Origin: Streptomyces sp. NBC_01717
GTDB lineage: Bacteria > Actinomycetota > Actinomycetes > Streptomycetales > Streptomycetaceae
DNA length: 64,000 nt
Direction of reading: 5' to 3'
NCBI RefSeq assembly: GCF_036248255.1
Contig: NZ_CP109178.1
Span: forward strand, 868,001-932,000
Below, in pieces: positions 17,612-28,519 of this stretch (within the stretch, counting starts at the first letter, position 1; each line of letters starts with the position of its first letter). The translations under genes and the position numbers were made by a program. The notes under the pieces are model-generated. The model saw only the letters and a list, made by a program, of their open reading frames with translations. It was not told the origin of the DNA and did not search any database.

Positions 17612-18499
17612 TTACTTCGCCGACTCGACGGCGTGGCCGCCGAACTGGTTGCGCAGCGCGGCGATCATCTTCATCTGCGGGGAGTCGTCCTGCCGCGAGG
17701 CGAAACGCGCGAAGAGCGACGCGGTGATCGCGGGCAGCGGCACCGCGTTGTCGATCGCCGCCTCCACCGTCCACCGGCCCTCACCCGAGTCGGCCGCGAA
17801 GCCGCGCAGCTTGTCGAGGTGCTCGTCGTCGTCCAGCGCGTTGACCGCCAGGTCGAGCAGCCAGGAGCGGATGACCGTGCCCTCCTGCCAGGAACGGAAG
17901 ACCTCACGCACATCGGTGACGGAGTCGACCTTCTCCAGCAGCTCCCAGCCCTCGGCGTAGGCCTGCATCATGGCGTACTCGATGCCGTTGTGAACCATCT
18001 TGGAGAAGTGGCCGGCGCCGACCTTGCCCGCGTGGACGAAGCCTGCGTCGCCCTCGGGCTTGAGCGCGTCGAAGACGGGCTGGACCTTCGCTATGTGTTC
18101 GGCGTCGCCGCCCACCATCAGCGCGTAGCCGTTCTGGAGACCCCAGACACCACCCGAGACACCTGCGTCGACGAAGCCGATGCCCTTGGCCGCCAGCTCC
18201 TCGGCATGCTTCTCGTCGTCCGTCCAGCGGGAGTTGCCGCCGTCGACAACGGTGTCGCCGGCTTCCAGGAGGTCACCGAGCTCGTCGATGACGTGCTGGG
18301 TCGGGCCGCCCGCGGGCACCATCACCCACACCACACGCGGGGCTTCGACCTTCTCGACCAGTTCGGCCAGGCTGCTCACGTCGGTGAGGTCCGGATTGCG
18401 GTCGTAGCCGATGACGGTGTGGCCCGCGCGGCGAATCCGCTCGCGCATGTTGCCGCCCATCTTGCCGAGGCCGACGAGGCCCAATTGCATCGTTGTCAT
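17612..18499 (-). CDS. gnd: 6-phosphogluconate dehydrogenase (decarboxylating), short form
   Basis: 295 residues, the short GntZ/YqeC-like form rather than the ~480-residue one. QLGLVGLGKMGGNM is the Rossmann dinucleotide-binding loop. Substrate motifs are DGGNSRWTDDEKH, VDAGVSGGVWGLQNGYALM and the catalytic KMVHNGIEYAMMQAY (Lys, His, Asn). It oxidises 6-phosphogluconate to ribulose 5-phosphate and CO2, making NADPH or NADH. It follows pgi after 6 bases in the tkt-tal-zwf-opcA-pgi operon. Confidence 0.93.
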   Translation of the reverse strand: MTTMQLGLVGLGKMGGNMRERIRRAGHTVIGYDRNPDLTDVSSLAELVEKVEAPRVVWVMVPAGGPTQHVIDELGDLLEAGDTVVDGGNSRWTDDEKHAEELAAKGIGFVDAGVSGGVWGLQNGYALMVGGDAEHIAKVQPVFDALKPEGDAGFVHAGKVGAGHFSKMVHNGIEYAMMQAYAEGWELLEKVDSVTDVREVFRSWQEGTVIRSWLLDLAVNALDDDEHLDKLRGFAADSGEGRWTVEAAIDNAVPLPAITASLFARFASRQDDSPQMKMIAALRNQFGGHAVESAK

Positions 18500-18505
18500 G
18501 CTGTT

Positions 18506-20158
18506 TCACTTCTTCCGGAAAGTGCGGTACGCGGCCACCAGGGCGGCGGTTGAGGGATCGAGTCCGGGAGCGTCCGCTCCGTCGGTGAGCGCCGGCTCCA
18601 CGCGCTTGGCGAGGACCTTGCCGAGCTCGACGCCCCATTGGTCGAAGGAGTCGATGTTCCAGATGGCCCCCTGCACGAACACCTTGTGCTCGTACAGCGC
18701 GATCAGCTGGCCGAGGACCGAGGGGGTCAACTCGCCTGCCAGGATCGTCGTCGTGGGGTGGTTGCCGCGGAACGTGCGGTGCGGTACCTGCTCCTCGGGC
18801 ACGCCCTCGGCGCGCACCTCGTCAATCGTCCTGCCGAAGGCGAGCGCCTGGCCCTGCGCGAACAGGTTGGCCATCAACAGGTCGTGCTGATCCTTGAGTT
18901 CGGGGCCCAGCTCGTCGACCGGGTTGACGAAACCGATCAGGTCGGCCGGGATGACCTTCGTGCCCTGGTGGAGCAACTGGTAGTACGCGTGCTGCCCGTT
19001 GGTGCCGGGCGTGCCCCAGACCACCGGACCGGTCTGCCACTCCACCGGATTGCCGTCCCGGTCCACCGACTTCCCGTTGGACTCCATGTCCAGCTGCTGC
19101 AAGTACGCAGTAAATTTGGACAGATAGTGCGAGTACGGCAGCACCGCGTGCGACTGGGCGCCGAGGAACGATCCGTACCAGACACCCAACAGCCCCAGCA
19201 GCAAAGGCGCGTTGACCGCCGCGGGCGCGGTGCGGAAGTGTTCGTCGACGAGGTGGAAGCCGTCGAGCATCTCGTGGAACCGGTCCGGGCCGATGGCGAT
19301 CATCAGCGACAGACCGATAGCGGAGTCGTACGAGTAGCGACCGCCGACCCAGTCCCAGAACTCGAACATGTTGGCGGTGTCGATACCGAAGTCCGCGACC
19401 TTCTCGGCGTTCGTCGACAGCGCCACGAAGTGTTTCGCGACCGCCTTCTCACCGCCGTCGTCGAGCCCGGCAAGGAGCCAGGACCGCGCCGATGTGGCGT
19501 TGGTGATCGTCTCGATGGTCGTGAAGGTCTTGGACGCGACGATGAACAGCGTCTCCGCCGGGTCCAGGTCCCGTAGGGCCTCGTGCAGATCGGCGCCGTC
19601 CACGTTCGAGACGAACCGCACGGTCAACGAGCGGTCGGTGAAGGCCCGCAGTGCCTCGTACGCCATCGCGGGTCCGAGGTCCGACCCGCCGATACCGATG
19701 TTGACGACATTGCGGATCCGCTTTCCGGTATGCCCGGTCCACTCGCCCGAGCGGACGCGCTCGGAGAAGTCGGCCATTTTGTCGAGCACAGCGTGCACCG
19801 CCGGGACGACGTCCTCGCCATCGACCTCGACGACGGCGTCGCGCGGGGCGCGCAGCGCAGTGTGCAGGACGGCACGCTGCTCGGTGACGTTGATCTTTTC
19901 GCCGCGGAACATGGCGTCCCGCAGCCCGAACACGTCGGTCGCGGTGGCGAGTTCCTGGAGCAGCGCGAGGGTCTCGTTCGTGATCAGGTGTTTGGAGTAG
20001 TCGATGCGCAGGTCGCCGACGCTGACGGTGTAGCGCTCCGCGCGACCGGGGTCGGTGGCAAACAGGTCACGCAGCTGCAGGTGGCGCAGCTCCTCTGCGC
20101 GGTGGTCCTCAAGGGCCGTCCACTCCGGGCGGTGCGTGAGCTCGGGTGTGTCAGACAT
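18506..20158 (-). CDS. pgi: Glucose-6-phosphate isomerase
   Basis: 550 residues, full length. Signature segments are [33 protein letters not shown] (sugar-phosphate binding), [19 protein letters not shown] with the PGI signature, and [35 protein letters not shown] includes the catalytic His. It interconverts glucose 6-phosphate and fructose 6-phosphate, returning transketolase/transaldolase product to zwf. Its ATG at 20158 overlaps the end of opcA by 8 bases, implying translational coupling. Confidence 0.96.
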   Translation of the reverse strand: MSDTPELTHRPEWTALEDHRAEELRHLQLRDLFATDPGRAERYTVSVGDLRIDYSKHLITNETLALLQELATATDVFGLRDAMFRGEKINVTEQRAVLHTALRAPRDAVVEVDGEDVVPAVHAVLDKMADFSERVRSGEWTGHTGKRIRNVVNIGIGGSDLGPAMAYEALRAFTDRSLTVRFVSNVDGADLHEALRDLDPAETLFIVASKTFTTIETITNATSARSWLLAGLDDGGEKAVAKHFVALSTNAEKVADFGIDTANMFEFWDWVGGRYSYDSAIGLSLMIAIGPDRFHEMLDGFHLVDEHFRTAPAAVNAPLLLGLLGVWYGSFLGAQSHAVLPYSHYLSKFTAYLQQLDMESNGKSVDRDGNPVEWQTGPVVWGTPGTNGQHAYYQLLHQGTKVIPADLIGFVNPVDELGPELKDQHDLLMANLFAQGQALAFGRTIDEVRAEGVPEEQVPHRTFRGNHPTTTILAGELTPSVLGQLIALYEHKVFVQGAIWNIDSFDQWGVELGKVLAKRVEPALTDGADAPGLDPSTAALVAAYRTFRKK

Positions 20159-21086
20159 GACGGGGGTTCTCCTTGGCACCGTCCCCGCGCAGGGCGACGG
20201 CATACATCTCGTCCGCGTCGAGGCGGCGCAGCTCTTCGGCAATCAACTCGGAGGTGCTGCGCACCTTCAGGGCGAGGGTGCGCGAGGGCTGGCCCGGCAG
20301 GGAAAGCGTGGCCAGCGGGCCGTCGGGGCGGTCGATCACGATCTCGCCGCTCTCCGTTCCGAGCCGGACGGCCGTCACGACCGGCCCGGCGGTGACGACG
20401 CGCTCGACCGGGACCTCGAGCCGGGCCTCCAGCCAGCGGGCCAGCAGCTCGGCACTCGGGTTCTCGGACTCACTCTCCACAACGGCCGACACAACCTTCT
20501 TACGGGCCTGGTCCAGTGCCGCGGCCAGCATCGAGCGCCACGGCGTCAGCCGGGTCCACGCCAGGTCGGTGTCGCCGGGCGCGTACGAGGAGACGCGGGC
20601 CTCCAGGGCGACGAGCGGGGCCTCGACGGCGTACATGTCGGTGATCCGCCGCTGTGCCAGAGCGCCCAACGGATCCTTGGCCGGGACGTCGGGCGCGTCC
20701 ACCGGCCACCAGACGACGACCGGCGCGTCCGGCAGCAGCAGCGGCAGGACCACCGAGTCGGCGTGGTCGGAGACTTCGCCGTAGGTGCGCAGGACGACCG
20801 TCTCGCCGGTGCCCGCGTCCGAGCCGACCCGCACCTCCGCGTCCAGGCGGGAGTTCGTGCGGTCGCGCGGGGTGCGTGCGACGCGCTTGATGACGACCAG
20901 GGTGCGCGAGGGATGCTCGCGCGACGCCTCCTCGGCCGCCTTGATCGAGTCGTACGCGTTTTCCTCGTCGGTCACGATGACCATCGTCAGGACCATGCCC
21001 ATGGCGGGGCTACCGATGGCTCGGCGCCCCTGCACGAGCGCCCTGTTGATCTTGCTTGCCGTGGTGTCGGTCAGATCGATCTTCAT
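20151..21086 (-). CDS. opcA: Glucose-6-phosphate dehydrogenase assembly protein OpcA
   Basis: 311 residues, normal for OpcA. Conserved stretches include [20 protein letters not shown] at the N-terminus, the TLVVIKR strand, [21 protein letters not shown], and a C-terminal domain with [17 protein letters not shown]. OpcA supports assembly and activity of the NADP-dependent glucose-6-phosphate dehydrogenase in actinobacteria and cyanobacteria. It overlaps zwf by 4 bases and pgi by 8, so the three are coupled. Confidence 0.94.
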   Translation of the reverse strand: MKIDLTDTTASKINRALVQGRRAIGSPAMGMVLTMVIVTDEENAYDSIKAAEEASREHPSRTLVVIKRVARTPRDRTNSRLDAEVRVGSDAGTGETVVLRTYGEVSDHADSVVLPLLLPDAPVVVWWPVDAPDVPAKDPLGALAQRRITDMYAVEAPLVALEARVSSYAPGDTDLAWTRLTPWRSMLAAALDQARKKVVSAVVESESENPSAELLARWLEARLEVPVERVVTAGPVVTAVRLGTESGEIVIDRPDGPLATLSLPGQPSRTLALKVRSTSELIAEELRRLDADEMYAVALRGDGAKENPRHV

Positions 21087-22798
21087 GGCCTGCGCCAGCT
21101 CCGTCCGTCTCGTGCGAGCATCTCGTGGGCTTCTTCGGGACCCCAGCTGCCCGACGCGTACGGCGCGGGCTTGCCGTGCGCGTCCCAGTACCCCTCGATC
21201 GGGTCGAGAATCTTCCAGGACTCCTCCACCTCCTGGTGACGGGGAAAGAGGTTGGCGTCGCCCAGCAGAACGTCAAGGATGAGGCGTTCGTACGCCTCCG
21301 GGCTGGACTCGGTGAAGGAATCGCCGTACGCGAAGTCCATCGTGACGTCCCGAATCTCCATCGACGTACCCGGCACCTTCGATCCGAAGCGCACCGTCAT
21401 GCCCTCGTCGGGCTGGACACGGATGACGATCGCGTTCGCACCGAGTTCCTCGGTGGCGTTCGAGTCGAAGGGCGAGTGGGGCGCGCGCTGGAAGACGACC
21501 GCGATCTCGGTGACGCGGCGGCCGAGGCGCTTTCCGGTGCGCAGGTAGAAGGGGACGCCCGCCCAGCGACGGTTGTCGACCTCCAGCTTGATGGCCGCGT
21601 AGGTGTCGGTCGTCGACTTGGGGTCGATGCCGTCCTCCTGCAGATAGCCGCGTACCTTCTCGCCACCCTGCCAGCTCGCCGCATACTGCCCGCGCACGGT
21701 GTGCTCGCCCAGGTTCTCCGGCAGCTTCACGGCCTTGAGGACCTTCAGCTTTTCGGTGAGCAGCGACTCGGCGTCGAAGGCGGCCGGCTCCTCCATGGCG
21801 GTCAGCGCCATGAGCTGGAGGAGGTGGTTCTGGATGACGTCACGGGCCGAGCCGATGCCGTCGTAGTAACCGGCGCGGCCGCCGATGCCGATGTCCTCGG
21901 CCATCGTGATCTGCACGTGGTCGACGTAACTGCGGTTCCAGATGGGCTCGTACATCTGGTTGGCGAAGCGCAGCGCCAGGATGTTCTGAACCGTCTCCTT
22001 GCCGAGGTAGTGGTCGATCCGGAACACCTGGTCCGGGTCGAACACCTCGTGCACGATCGCGTTCAGCTCGCGCGCACTGGCCAGGTCGTGGCCGAACGGC
22101 TTCTCGATGACCGCACGCCGCCAGGAACCTTCCGGCGCGTCCGCGAGACCGTGCTTCTTCAGCTGCTGGACGACCTTCGGGAAGAACTTCGGCGGTACCG
22201 AGAGGTAGAAAGCGTAGTTGCCACTGGTGCCCCGAGATGCGTCCAACTCGTCGACAGCAGAACGGAGTTGCTTGAACGCCTGGTCGTCGTCGAAATCGCC
22301 CGGGATGAACCGCATGCCCTCGGCCAGCTGCTGCCAGACCTCCTCGCGGAACTCCGTGCGGGCGTGCTCGCGCACCGAGTCGTGCACCACCTGCGCGAAG
22401 TCCTGGTCCTCCCACTCGCGCCGGGCGAACCCGAGGAGCGAGAAGCCCGGCGGGAGCAGACCCCGATTCGCGAGGTCGTAGACGGCGGGCATCAGCTTCT
22501 TGCGTGAGAGGTCGCCGGTGACACCGAAGATGACGAGGCCCGAGGGGCCCGCGACACGGGGGAGGCGCCGATCGCGGGGGTCACGGAGCGGGTTGTTCCA
22601 GTCGAGGGCCGGGGCGGTAGAGCTCCCGTCGCCCATCACGTCGCCGGGTACCGCCGCCGCGTCGGTGCTCGGTTCCACGGCCGCGTCACCCGATCCGGCG
22701 GTCACGCCGCCCGGTTCCACGGCCGCGTCCCCAGATCCGCTCGCCGCGGCGGGCGCATCCTGCGCGGCACCACCGGGAAGCGTCTCGCGCTCACTCAT
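21083..22798 (-). CDS. zwf: Glucose-6-phosphate dehydrogenase
   Basis: 571 residues; about 510 are usual. The extra ~60 N-terminal residues are Ala/Gly/Pro-rich and hold a repeat ([10 protein letters not shown] and [10 protein letters not shown]), so they are probably a disordered tail; a later ATG at MGDGSSTAP is an alternative start. The core has [20 protein letters not shown] (NADP site), EKPFGHDL, the catalytic [13 protein letters not shown] and a complete C-terminal domain. It makes 6-phosphoglucono-lactone and NADPH. Its start overlaps the tal stop as ATGA. Confidence 0.95.
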   Translation of the reverse strand: MSERETLPGGAAQDAPAAASGSGDAAVEPGGVTAGSGDAAVEPSTDAAAVPGDVMGDGSSTAPALDWNNPLRDPRDRRLPRVAGPSGLVIFGVTGDLSRKKLMPAVYDLANRGLLPPGFSLLGFARREWEDQDFAQVVHDSVREHARTEFREEVWQQLAEGMRFIPGDFDDDQAFKQLRSAVDELDASRGTSGNYAFYLSVPPKFFPKVVQQLKKHGLADAPEGSWRRAVIEKPFGHDLASARELNAIVHEVFDPDQVFRIDHYLGKETVQNILALRFANQMYEPIWNRSYVDHVQITMAEDIGIGGRAGYYDGIGSARDVIQNHLLQLMALTAMEEPAAFDAESLLTEKLKVLKAVKLPENLGEHTVRGQYAASWQGGEKVRGYLQEDGIDPKSTTDTYAAIKLEVDNRRWAGVPFYLRTGKRLGRRVTEIAVVFQRAPHSPFDSNATEELGANAIVIRVQPDEGMTVRFGSKVPGTSMEIRDVTMDFAYGDSFTESSPEAYERLILDVLLGDANLFPRHQEVEESWKILDPIEGYWDAHGKPAPYASGSWGPEEAHEMLARDGRSWRRP

Positions 22799-23922
22799 TC
22801 CCCCTCAACTCCCTTGCTGCTCAGCGTCGTCGCGACCACACGCAGCAGGTCTTCCCAGGCCGCCTCGAACTTCGACACGCCCTCGTCCTCCAACTCCTTC
22901 ACGACCTCGTCGTAGGAGATCCCGAGCCGCTCGACGGCCCCAAGATCGGCGCGGGCCTGGGCGTAGCCGCCGGTCACCGAGTCGCCGTGGATGTCACCGT
23001 GGTCGGCGGTGGCGTCGAGGGTCGCCTCCGGCATGGTGTTGACCGTGCCGGGTGCGACAAGTTCGTCGACGTACAGGGTGTCCTTGTACGCGGCGTCCTT
23101 GACGCCCGTCGAGGCCCACAGCGGGCGCTGCTTGTTGGCGCTCGCGGTGGCGAGCGCGGTCCAGCGGTCGGCGGCGAAGACGCCCTCGTACGCCTCGTAC
23201 GCGAGACGGGCGTTGGCGAGCGCGGCCCTGCCCCTGAGTGCGAGCGCCTCGTCGGTGCCGACCTTCGCAAGGCGCTTGTCGATCTCGCTGTCGACGCGGG
23301 AGACGAAGAACGAGGCGACCGAATGGACCGTGGACAGGTCGATGCCCGCCGCCTGCGCCTTCTCCAGGCCTGCCAGGTACGCGTCCATGACCTCGCGGTA
23401 GCGCTCCAGCGAGAAGATCAGGGTGACGTTGACGCTGATACCGAGGCCGATGACCTCGGTGATCGCCGGGAGGCCGGCCTTCGTCGCCGGGATCTTGATC
23501 ATCACGTTCGGGCGGTCGACCAGCCATCCGAGCTGCTTGGCCTCGGCGACGGTCGCCGCGGTGTCGTGCGCGAGGCGCGGGTCGACCTCGATGGAGACCC
23601 GGCCGTCGCGGCCGCGGGTCGCGTCGTACACGGGCCGCAGGATGTCGGCGGCCGCGCGGACGTCGGCGGTGGTCATCATGCGGACGGCCTCGTCGACCGT
23701 GACGCCGCGCACGGCGAGGTCGGCCAGCTGCTCCTCGTACCCCTCACCGGAGCCGATGGCGGCCTGGAAGATGGAAGGGTTGGTGGTGACGCCCACCACG
23801 TGCTTCCGCTCGATGAGTTCGGCGAGGTTGCCGGATGCGATCCGCTTGCGGGACAGATCGTCCAGCCAGATGGAAACGCCTTCCTGAGCGAGGGACTTGA
23901 GGGGTTCGGCGGTGTTGCTCAC
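22795..23922 (-). CDS. tal: Transaldolase
   Basis: 375 residues, the actinobacterial length. [14 protein letters not shown] and [13 protein letters not shown] are N-terminal family motifs; [14 protein letters not shown] carries the Schiff-base Lys. [20 protein letters not shown] and [14 protein letters not shown] follow. It exchanges dihydroxyacetone units between sugar phosphates. The chosen GTG 23922 sits after a purine-rich stretch and starts SNTAEPLK, the usual N-terminus. It lies 28 bases after tkt. Confidence 0.95.
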   Translation of the reverse strand: MSNTAEPLKSLAQEGVSIWLDDLSRKRIASGNLAELIERKHVVGVTTNPSIFQAAIGSGEGYEEQLADLAVRGVTVDEAVRMMTTADVRAAADILRPVYDATRGRDGRVSIEVDPRLAHDTAATVAEAKQLGWLVDRPNVMIKIPATKAGLPAITEVIGLGISVNVTLIFSLERYREVMDAYLAGLEKAQAAGIDLSTVHSVASFFVSRVDSEIDKRLAKVGTDEALALRGRAALANARLAYEAYEGVFAADRWTALATASANKQRPLWASTGVKDAAYKDTLYVDELVAPGTVNTMPEATLDATADHGDIHGDSVTGGYAQARADLGAVERLGISYDEVVKELEDEGVSKFEAAWEDLLRVVATTLSSKGVEGE

Positions 23923-23950
23923 AGTGACTCTCTTCTTTCTGGCGGCCTGA

Positions 23951-26038
23951 TCAACCACGCGCGGCGGCAAGAGATTCCCGCGCGGCGGAGGCGACGTTCT
24001 CGGCGGTGAAGCCGTACTCGGCGAACAGGGTCTTGGCGTCGGCGGAGGCGCCGAAGTGCTCCAGGGAGACGATGCGTCCGGCGTCACCGACGTACCGGTG
24101 CCAGGTCAGGCCGATCCCTGCCTCGACCGCCACACGGGCCTTCACGGACGCCGGAAGCACACTCGCGCGGTACTCCGCGGACTGCTCCTCGAACCACTCG
24201 ACGGACGGCATCGACACGACACGCGTACCGACCCCCTCGGCCTCGAGCTGCTCACGCGCCGCGACGGCGAGCTGCACCTCGGAGCCGGTGGCGATGAGGA
24301 TGACATCAGGGGTCTCGGCGGAGGAGTCGCGCAGGATGTAACCCCCCTTCACCGCCTCGGGGTTCGCCTCGTATGTCGGCACACCCTGGCGGGTCAGCGC
24401 GAGGCCGTGCGGCGCAGGGTTCGTGGCATGCCGCCTGAGGATCTCTGCCCAGGCGATACAAGTCTCGTTGGCATCGGCGGGGCGGACGATGTTGAGTCCG
24501 GGGATGGCGCGCAACGAGGCCAGGTGCTCGACCGGCTGGTGGGTCGGGCCGTCCTCGCCGAGACCGATGGAGTCGTGCGTCCAGACGTACGTGACCGGCA
24601 GCTCCATCAGCGCGGACAGACGCACGGCGTTGCGCATGTAGTCGGAGAACACCAGGAAGGTGCCGCCGTAGACGCGGGTGTTGCCGTGCAGCGCGATGCC
24701 GTTCATCTCGGCGGCCATCGAGTGCTCGCGGATGCCGAAGTGGACCGTGCGGCCGTACGGGTCGGCCTCCGGAAGCGGGTTGCCCTTCGGCAGGAAGGAG
24801 CTGGTCCTGTCGATCGTGGTGTTGTTCGAGCCGGCGAGGTCGGCGGAACCGCCCCACAGCTCGGGGATCACACTGCCGAGCGCCTGCAGCACCTTGCCGG
24901 ACGCGGCACGGGTCGCGACGGATGTGCCCGCCTCGAACTGCGGCAGAGCGGCCTCCCAGCCATCGGGCAGCCGACCCGTGACGACGCGGTCGAACAGCTT
25001 GGCGTGCTCGGGGTCGGCGGTGCGCCACTCGGCGACCTGCTTGTCCCAGGCCGCGTGCGCCTCGACGCCTCGGTCGAGGGCCCCGCGGGCGTGGGACAGT
25101 ACCTCGGGCTCCACCTGGAAGGACTGCTCCGGGTCGAAGCCCAGGACCCGCTTGGTAGCCGCGATCTCCTCGGCGCCGAGCGCCGATCCGTGCGAGGCCT
25201 CGGTGTTCTGCGCGTTCGGGGCAGGCCAAGCGATGATCGTGCGCATCGCGATGATCGAGGGGCGCCCGGTCTCGGCGCGGGCGGCGGTCAGCGCCTCGTA
25301 CAGCGCTCGGACATCGATGTCGCCGTCGGCCGAGGGCTCGATCCGCTGGACGTGCCAGCCGTACGCCTCGTACCGCTTCAGGACGTCCTCGGAGAAGGCG
25401 GTGGCCGTGTCGCCCTCGATGGAGATGTGGTTGTCGTCGTAGACGAAGACGAGGTTGCCGAGCTTCTGGTGGCCCGCGAGGGACGAGGCCTCGGCGGAGA
25501 TGCCCTCCTCCAGGTCGCCGTCCGAGACGATCGCCCAGATGGTGTGGTCGAAGGGTGACTCGCCCTCCGGCGCCTCGGGATCGAACAGGCCGCGCTCGTA
25601 GCGAGCCGCCATCGCCATGCCCACGGCGTTCGCGACACCCTGGCCGAGCGGGCCGGTGGTCGTCTCGACACCTGCCGTGTGCCCGTACTCAGGGTGACCG
25701 GGCGTCTTCGAACCGTGCGTCCGGAACGCCTTCAGATCGTCCAGCTCCAGCTCGTACCCGGAGAGGAAGAGCTGGGTGTACAGGGTCAGCGAGGTGTGGC
25801 CCGGGGAGAGAACGAAACGGTCTCGGCCGGTCCACTCCGGGTCGGCCGGGTCGTGCCGCATCACCTTCTGAAAGAGGGTGTACGCGGCCGGCGCCAGACT
25901 CATCGCGGTGCCCGGGTGGCCGTTTCCGACCTGCTGTACGGCATCGGCCGCCAGAAGGCGGGCGGTGTCGACGGCACGCCGGTCGAGTTCGGTCCACTCG
26001 AAACCGTCAGGGAAGCTGTCGGGTGTCTGCGTGCTCAT
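23951..26038 (-). CDS. tkt: Transketolase
   Basis: 695 residues from ATG 26038; an in-frame TTG at 26044 is better spaced from GAGGA and may be the true start. Thiamine-diphosphate motifs are complete: [58 protein letters not shown] with [10 protein letters not shown] (metal and ThDP binding), then [19 protein letters not shown] and [19 protein letters not shown]. It transfers two-carbon ketol units. It is the first gene of the seven-gene operon and is divergent from an AraC-type regulator. I recall a similar order in the secondary S. coelicolor cluster (SCO6663 to SCO6657). Confidence 0.96.
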   Translation of the reverse strand: MSTQTPDSFPDGFEWTELDRRAVDTARLLAADAVQQVGNGHPGTAMSLAPAAYTLFQKVMRHDPADPEWTGRDRFVLSPGHTSLTLYTQLFLSGYELELDDLKAFRTHGSKTPGHPEYGHTAGVETTTGPLGQGVANAVGMAMAARYERGLFDPEAPEGESPFDHTIWAIVSDGDLEEGISAEASSLAGHQKLGNLVFVYDDNHISIEGDTATAFSEDVLKRYEAYGWHVQRIEPSADGDIDVRALYEALTAARAETGRPSIIAMRTIIAWPAPNAQNTEASHGSALGAEEIAATKRVLGFDPEQSFQVEPEVLSHARGALDRGVEAHAAWDKQVAEWRTADPEHAKLFDRVVTGRLPDGWEAALPQFEAGTSVATRAASGKVLQALGSVIPELWGGSADLAGSNNTTIDRTSSFLPKGNPLPEADPYGRTVHFGIREHSMAAEMNGIALHGNTRVYGGTFLVFSDYMRNAVRLSALMELPVTYVWTHDSIGLGEDGPTHQPVEHLASLRAIPGLNIVRPADANETCIAWAEILRRHATNPAPHGLALTRQGVPTYEANPEAVKGGYILRDSSAETPDVILIATGSEVQLAVAAREQLEAEGVGTRVVSMPSVEWFEEQSAEYRASVLPASVKARVAVEAGIGLTWHRYVGDAGRIVSLEHFGASADAKTLFAEYGFTAENVASAARESLAAARG

Positions 26039-26091
26039 CTTCAAGAAGTCCTCGATAGGAACCGGTCAACTGCTCTGATGCGTTCAAACCT

Positions 26092-26106
26092 AAAAGTATG
26101 ACTTTT
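26092..26106. promoter_or_regulatory. Palindrome AAAAGT-ATG-ACTTTT between tkt and araC-type gene
   Basis: Perfect 6-bp arms with a 3-base centre in an AT-rich patch of the divergent intergenic region, 53 bases upstream of tkt and 78 before the regulator. A natural candidate operator for the neighbouring regulator or another factor. Confidence 0.5.
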
Positions 26107-26184
26107 GCCGGGCCAGGTGCCCTTGTGTCAGCCTTTGGTGAAAGTGGGACAACGAGTGCGGGACCGAGCCGACGCGAGAAGGAC

Positions 26185-27072
26185 ATGACGGACAGAACGA
26201 CCCAAGGAAGTGGAGAGATCAAGACCTTTCCCTTCCCCACGAACCTGAGCGTCTGCGGCGTAGGTATGCAGGTCGAATCCATGGAACCCGGTCGGCCCTG
26301 GCATGCGGACGCGCCGTTGGAGCGCGTGCACCGCGTCGACTTCCACGTGGTGATGCTGTTCCACGGCGGCCCCATCAGGCACATGATCGACTTCGCCGAG
26401 TACGAGGCCTCCGCCGGCGATCTCCTATGGATCCGCCCAGGCCAGGTGCACCGCTTCTCCCCCACGGCCGGGTACCGCGGTACCGTCCTGACCATGCAGC
26501 CCGGCTTCCTGCCCCGGGCAACTGTCGAGGCGACGGGCCTGTACCGCTATGACCAGCCCCCGCTCCTGCGCCCGGACGCGAACCAGCTGGCCGCCCTCGA
26601 GCACTCCCTCGCCCAACTGGAGCGCGAGTACGTCGACACGACCACACTGCCCCTCAGCCTCCACACCGCAGTGCTCCGGCACTCCCTGACCGCGTTCCTG
26701 CTCCGCCTGGCCCACCTCACGGCGATCTCCGCCAAGACGGCACTCGAGCAGACCGACACCACCTTCAGCCGCTTCCGGGACGCGGTCGAGAAGGGCTTCG
26801 CCACCAACCACAGCGTCAGCGCGTACGCGGACGCCCTCGGCTACTCCCGACGCACCCTCGTCCGCGCGGTGGGGGCGGCCACCGGCAACACCCCCAAGGG
26901 CTTCATCGACAAGCGCGTCGTCCTCGAGGCCAAGCGCCTACTGGCCCACACGGATATGCCGATCGGCCGGATCGGCGCCTCCGTGGGCTTTCCCGACGCG
27001 GCCAACTTCTCGAAGTTCTTCCATCAGCACACCGGGACGACTCCGTTGGCGTTCCGGGTGGAGCTGCGCTGA
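26185..27072 (+). CDS. AraC-family transcriptional regulator
   Basis: 295 residues. An N-terminal cupin-like sensing domain (about residues 15-130) includes ASAGDLLWIRPGQVHRFSP, a typical AraC arm. The C-terminal two-helix-turn-helix domain (about 195-290) has VSAYADALGYSRRTLVRAVG and ending IGRIGASVGFPDAANFSKFF with TGTTPLAFR. ATG 26185 follows GAGAAGGA. It is divergent from the tkt operon and is the likely local regulator of it, though the effector is unknown. Confidence 0.9.
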   Translation: MTDRTTQGSGEIKTFPFPTNLSVCGVGMQVESMEPGRPWHADAPLERVHRVDFHVVMLFHGGPIRHMIDFAEYEASAGDLLWIRPGQVHRFSPTAGYRGTVLTMQPGFLPRATVEATGLYRYDQPPLLRPDANQLAALEHSLAQLEREYVDTTTLPLSLHTAVLRHSLTAFLLRLAHLTAISAKTALEQTDTTFSRFRDAVEKGFATNHSVSAYADALGYSRRTLVRAVGAATGNTPKGFIDKRVVLEAKRLLAHTDMPIGRIGASVGFPDAANFSKFFHQHTGTTPLAFRVELR

Positions 27073-27076
27073 AAGA

Positions 27077-27107
27077 GGCGGGGCGGGGCGAACCGGTCCG
27101 CCCCGCC
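27077..27107 (+). terminator. Hairpin terminator after AraC-family gene
   Basis: GGCGGGGCGG (27077-27086) and CCGCCCCGCC (27098-27107) form a perfect 10-bp stem with an 11-base loop, 4 bases after the stop codon. Confidence 0.7.
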
Positions 27108-27267
27108 GGTGACATGAGGATCGAGGTCAGGCGCATCTTCACGGCCGACACATCACGAGGCGAACTGCGCGACGTCAGGCCCTACTCGACCTGCCGGCTG
27201 CCGAGAACGGCAGCTACGGGCCGTCCACGCGCCCCCGACGACGATACAACCGGTGGAACCGGAACGT

Positions 27268-27345
27268 TCAGCGGCCCACGCGGGCCACAGTGGCCTCGTA
27301 CGTGATGATCTCGGTGCCGTTGCCCTCACCACCACTGGTCGGGTT
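27268..27345 (-). pseudogene. C-terminal scrap of an unidentified gene
   Basis: The minus strand reads NPTSGGEGNGTEIITYEATV and ARVGR, ending in TGA (27268-27270). Codon choice looks coding, but the sense stops where the IS630 fragment begins (about 27350). It seems to be the 3' end of a gene replaced by the element. The family is not recognised. Confidence 0.35.
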
Positions 27346-27352
27346 GTCGTGT

Positions 27353-27557
27353 TGAAACGGCCGATCCACCGACGCACCGTGGCGGCGTCGTACTCCAGCA
27401 GCCCGGAGACCTGAGCGGGTGACAGGCCCTGCAGAGACAGCAGCACCATCACCGCCCGCACCGTGCAGCGCCCAGGGCCCCGCAGCAGGCTACGTAACTT
27501 CACCCGCTCGGTGTCGGCGGCATTGGCGAACACGATGGGCGGGCGCACACTGACCAC
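27353..27557 (-). pseudogene. IS630-family transposase N-terminal remnant
   Basis: From GTG 27557 the product starts VVSVRPPIVFANAADTERVK and continues with a helix-turn-helix, VMVLLSLQGLSPAQVSGLLE then YDAATVRRWIGRFN, as at the start of IS630-type transposases. The match stops after RFN and the DDE catalytic part is missing. The IS630 C-terminus at 3237 lies 24 kb away in the opposite orientation, so it is a separate remnant. Confidence 0.7.
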
Positions 27558-27566
27558 GACCTCGTC

Positions 27567-27602
27567 GGGCGGGCGGGCGGGCGGGCGGGCGGGCGGGCGG
27601 GC
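27567..27602. repeat. Nine tandem GGGC units
   Basis: A 36-base perfect tetranucleotide array immediately upstream of the IS630 fragment start. In the minus-strand frame running into the transposase it would encode alternating Arg/Pro/Ala. It is prone to slippage and may once have varied in length. Confidence 0.9.
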
Positions 27603-27684
27603 GATGCTGACATCCCGATCGAACGCTTGGCGAGGCCGCAGACGCCACTGGTGGCACCGCGCGCGACCCGCAACAATCACCGGC

Positions 27685-28458
27685 ATGGACGCCCCGCACC
27701 CGACAGGCCCCCCACCTGCTATCCAGCCCGATCCATTGCTCTATCCGGAAGTAGCCGCAGCCAACGGCAGCTGGGTGGCAGCCCTTCGCCATGCCGCCGC
27801 CGACATGCATGTCGATCTCGGCACCGTCAGGGGCCCGGAGTCTGCGACAGACAGCTGGCGACTCATCGTCGCGAGCGTGCACGCGTCGCGCGGCTCCTTC
27901 GACGTGACACTCGGCCAACAGGAGCGAGCCTTTGGCATCCGGATGTGGTGGACCGGGGTCGGAGAAGCGGCCAGCGGCCGAACCACCGAGCTGCAGACCG
28001 TCGTCAACATCGCACACGCATGGCAGGTAGGAACCTCAGTCGCCGAACTGCGCACCAGGTGGCCGTTCCTCAAGATTGACGAGCTCACCTTGGCTCACGA
28101 GCGAGGTGAGGCTGTTGCCTTCAAATGGCAGCTCGTACGAAACGCTCCGGATCGGCTGATCGACCACGACATCGTCGAAGCGGCGTACGCGAACCCGCTG
28201 CTGCGGAGCCTCTTTCCCTTGATCAGCCACGGGAGTCTGCAGTTCAGCCGCTGCACTCACACCCCATGGTCCTACGACGTCCCCAGGCTCGTTCCTCAGC
28301 TGGGAGGAGGCTGGAGGGCGCGGCCCGCCCACAAAGGTCGAGACATTCCGGATCGCTACGCTCAAACCCCTGAGGAGGCCGTCGTGTTCGTGGTCGAGGG
28401 ACTTCCCGACGGCTGCGGTCCGGCAGTGGAAGGCCCCGCGGGTCTGCTTCTCGAATAG
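27685..28458 (+). CDS. DUF6193-like hypothetical protein
   Basis: 257 residues from ATG 27685. The pattern NIAHAWQVGTSVAELRTRWP followed by FLKIDELTLAHERGE, with a C-terminal DVPRLVPQLGGGW, is what I associate with the Streptomyces DUF6193 family (sometimes called natural-product-biosynthesis-associated). No catalytic motif, signal peptide or membrane segment is visible. It stands alone between IS630 debris and a minus-strand gene, so context does not suggest a function. The family assignment is from memory. Confidence 0.7.
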   Translation: MDAPHPTGPPPAIQPDPLLYPEVAAANGSWVAALRHAAADMHVDLGTVRGPESATDSWRLIVASVHASRGSFDVTLGQQERAFGIRMWWTGVGEAASGRTTELQTVVNIAHAWQVGTSVAELRTRWPFLKIDELTLAHERGEAVAFKWQLVRNAPDRLIDHDIVEAAYANPLLRSLFPLISHGSLQFSRCTHTPWSYDVPRLVPQLGGGWRARPAHKGRDIPDRYAQTPEEAVVFVVEGLPDGCGPAVEGPAGLLLE

Positions 28459-28519
28459 AGAAACAGACCACTGTCCAGACCGAAGCTTCCTTACTCCCAC
28501 CTTGTTCGGTCCCGCGAGG

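Noticed and set aside
27685..28458. Natural-product cluster suggested by a DUF6193-like gene
   Set aside because: No PKS, NRPS, terpene, RiPP or other biosynthetic genes lie nearby.
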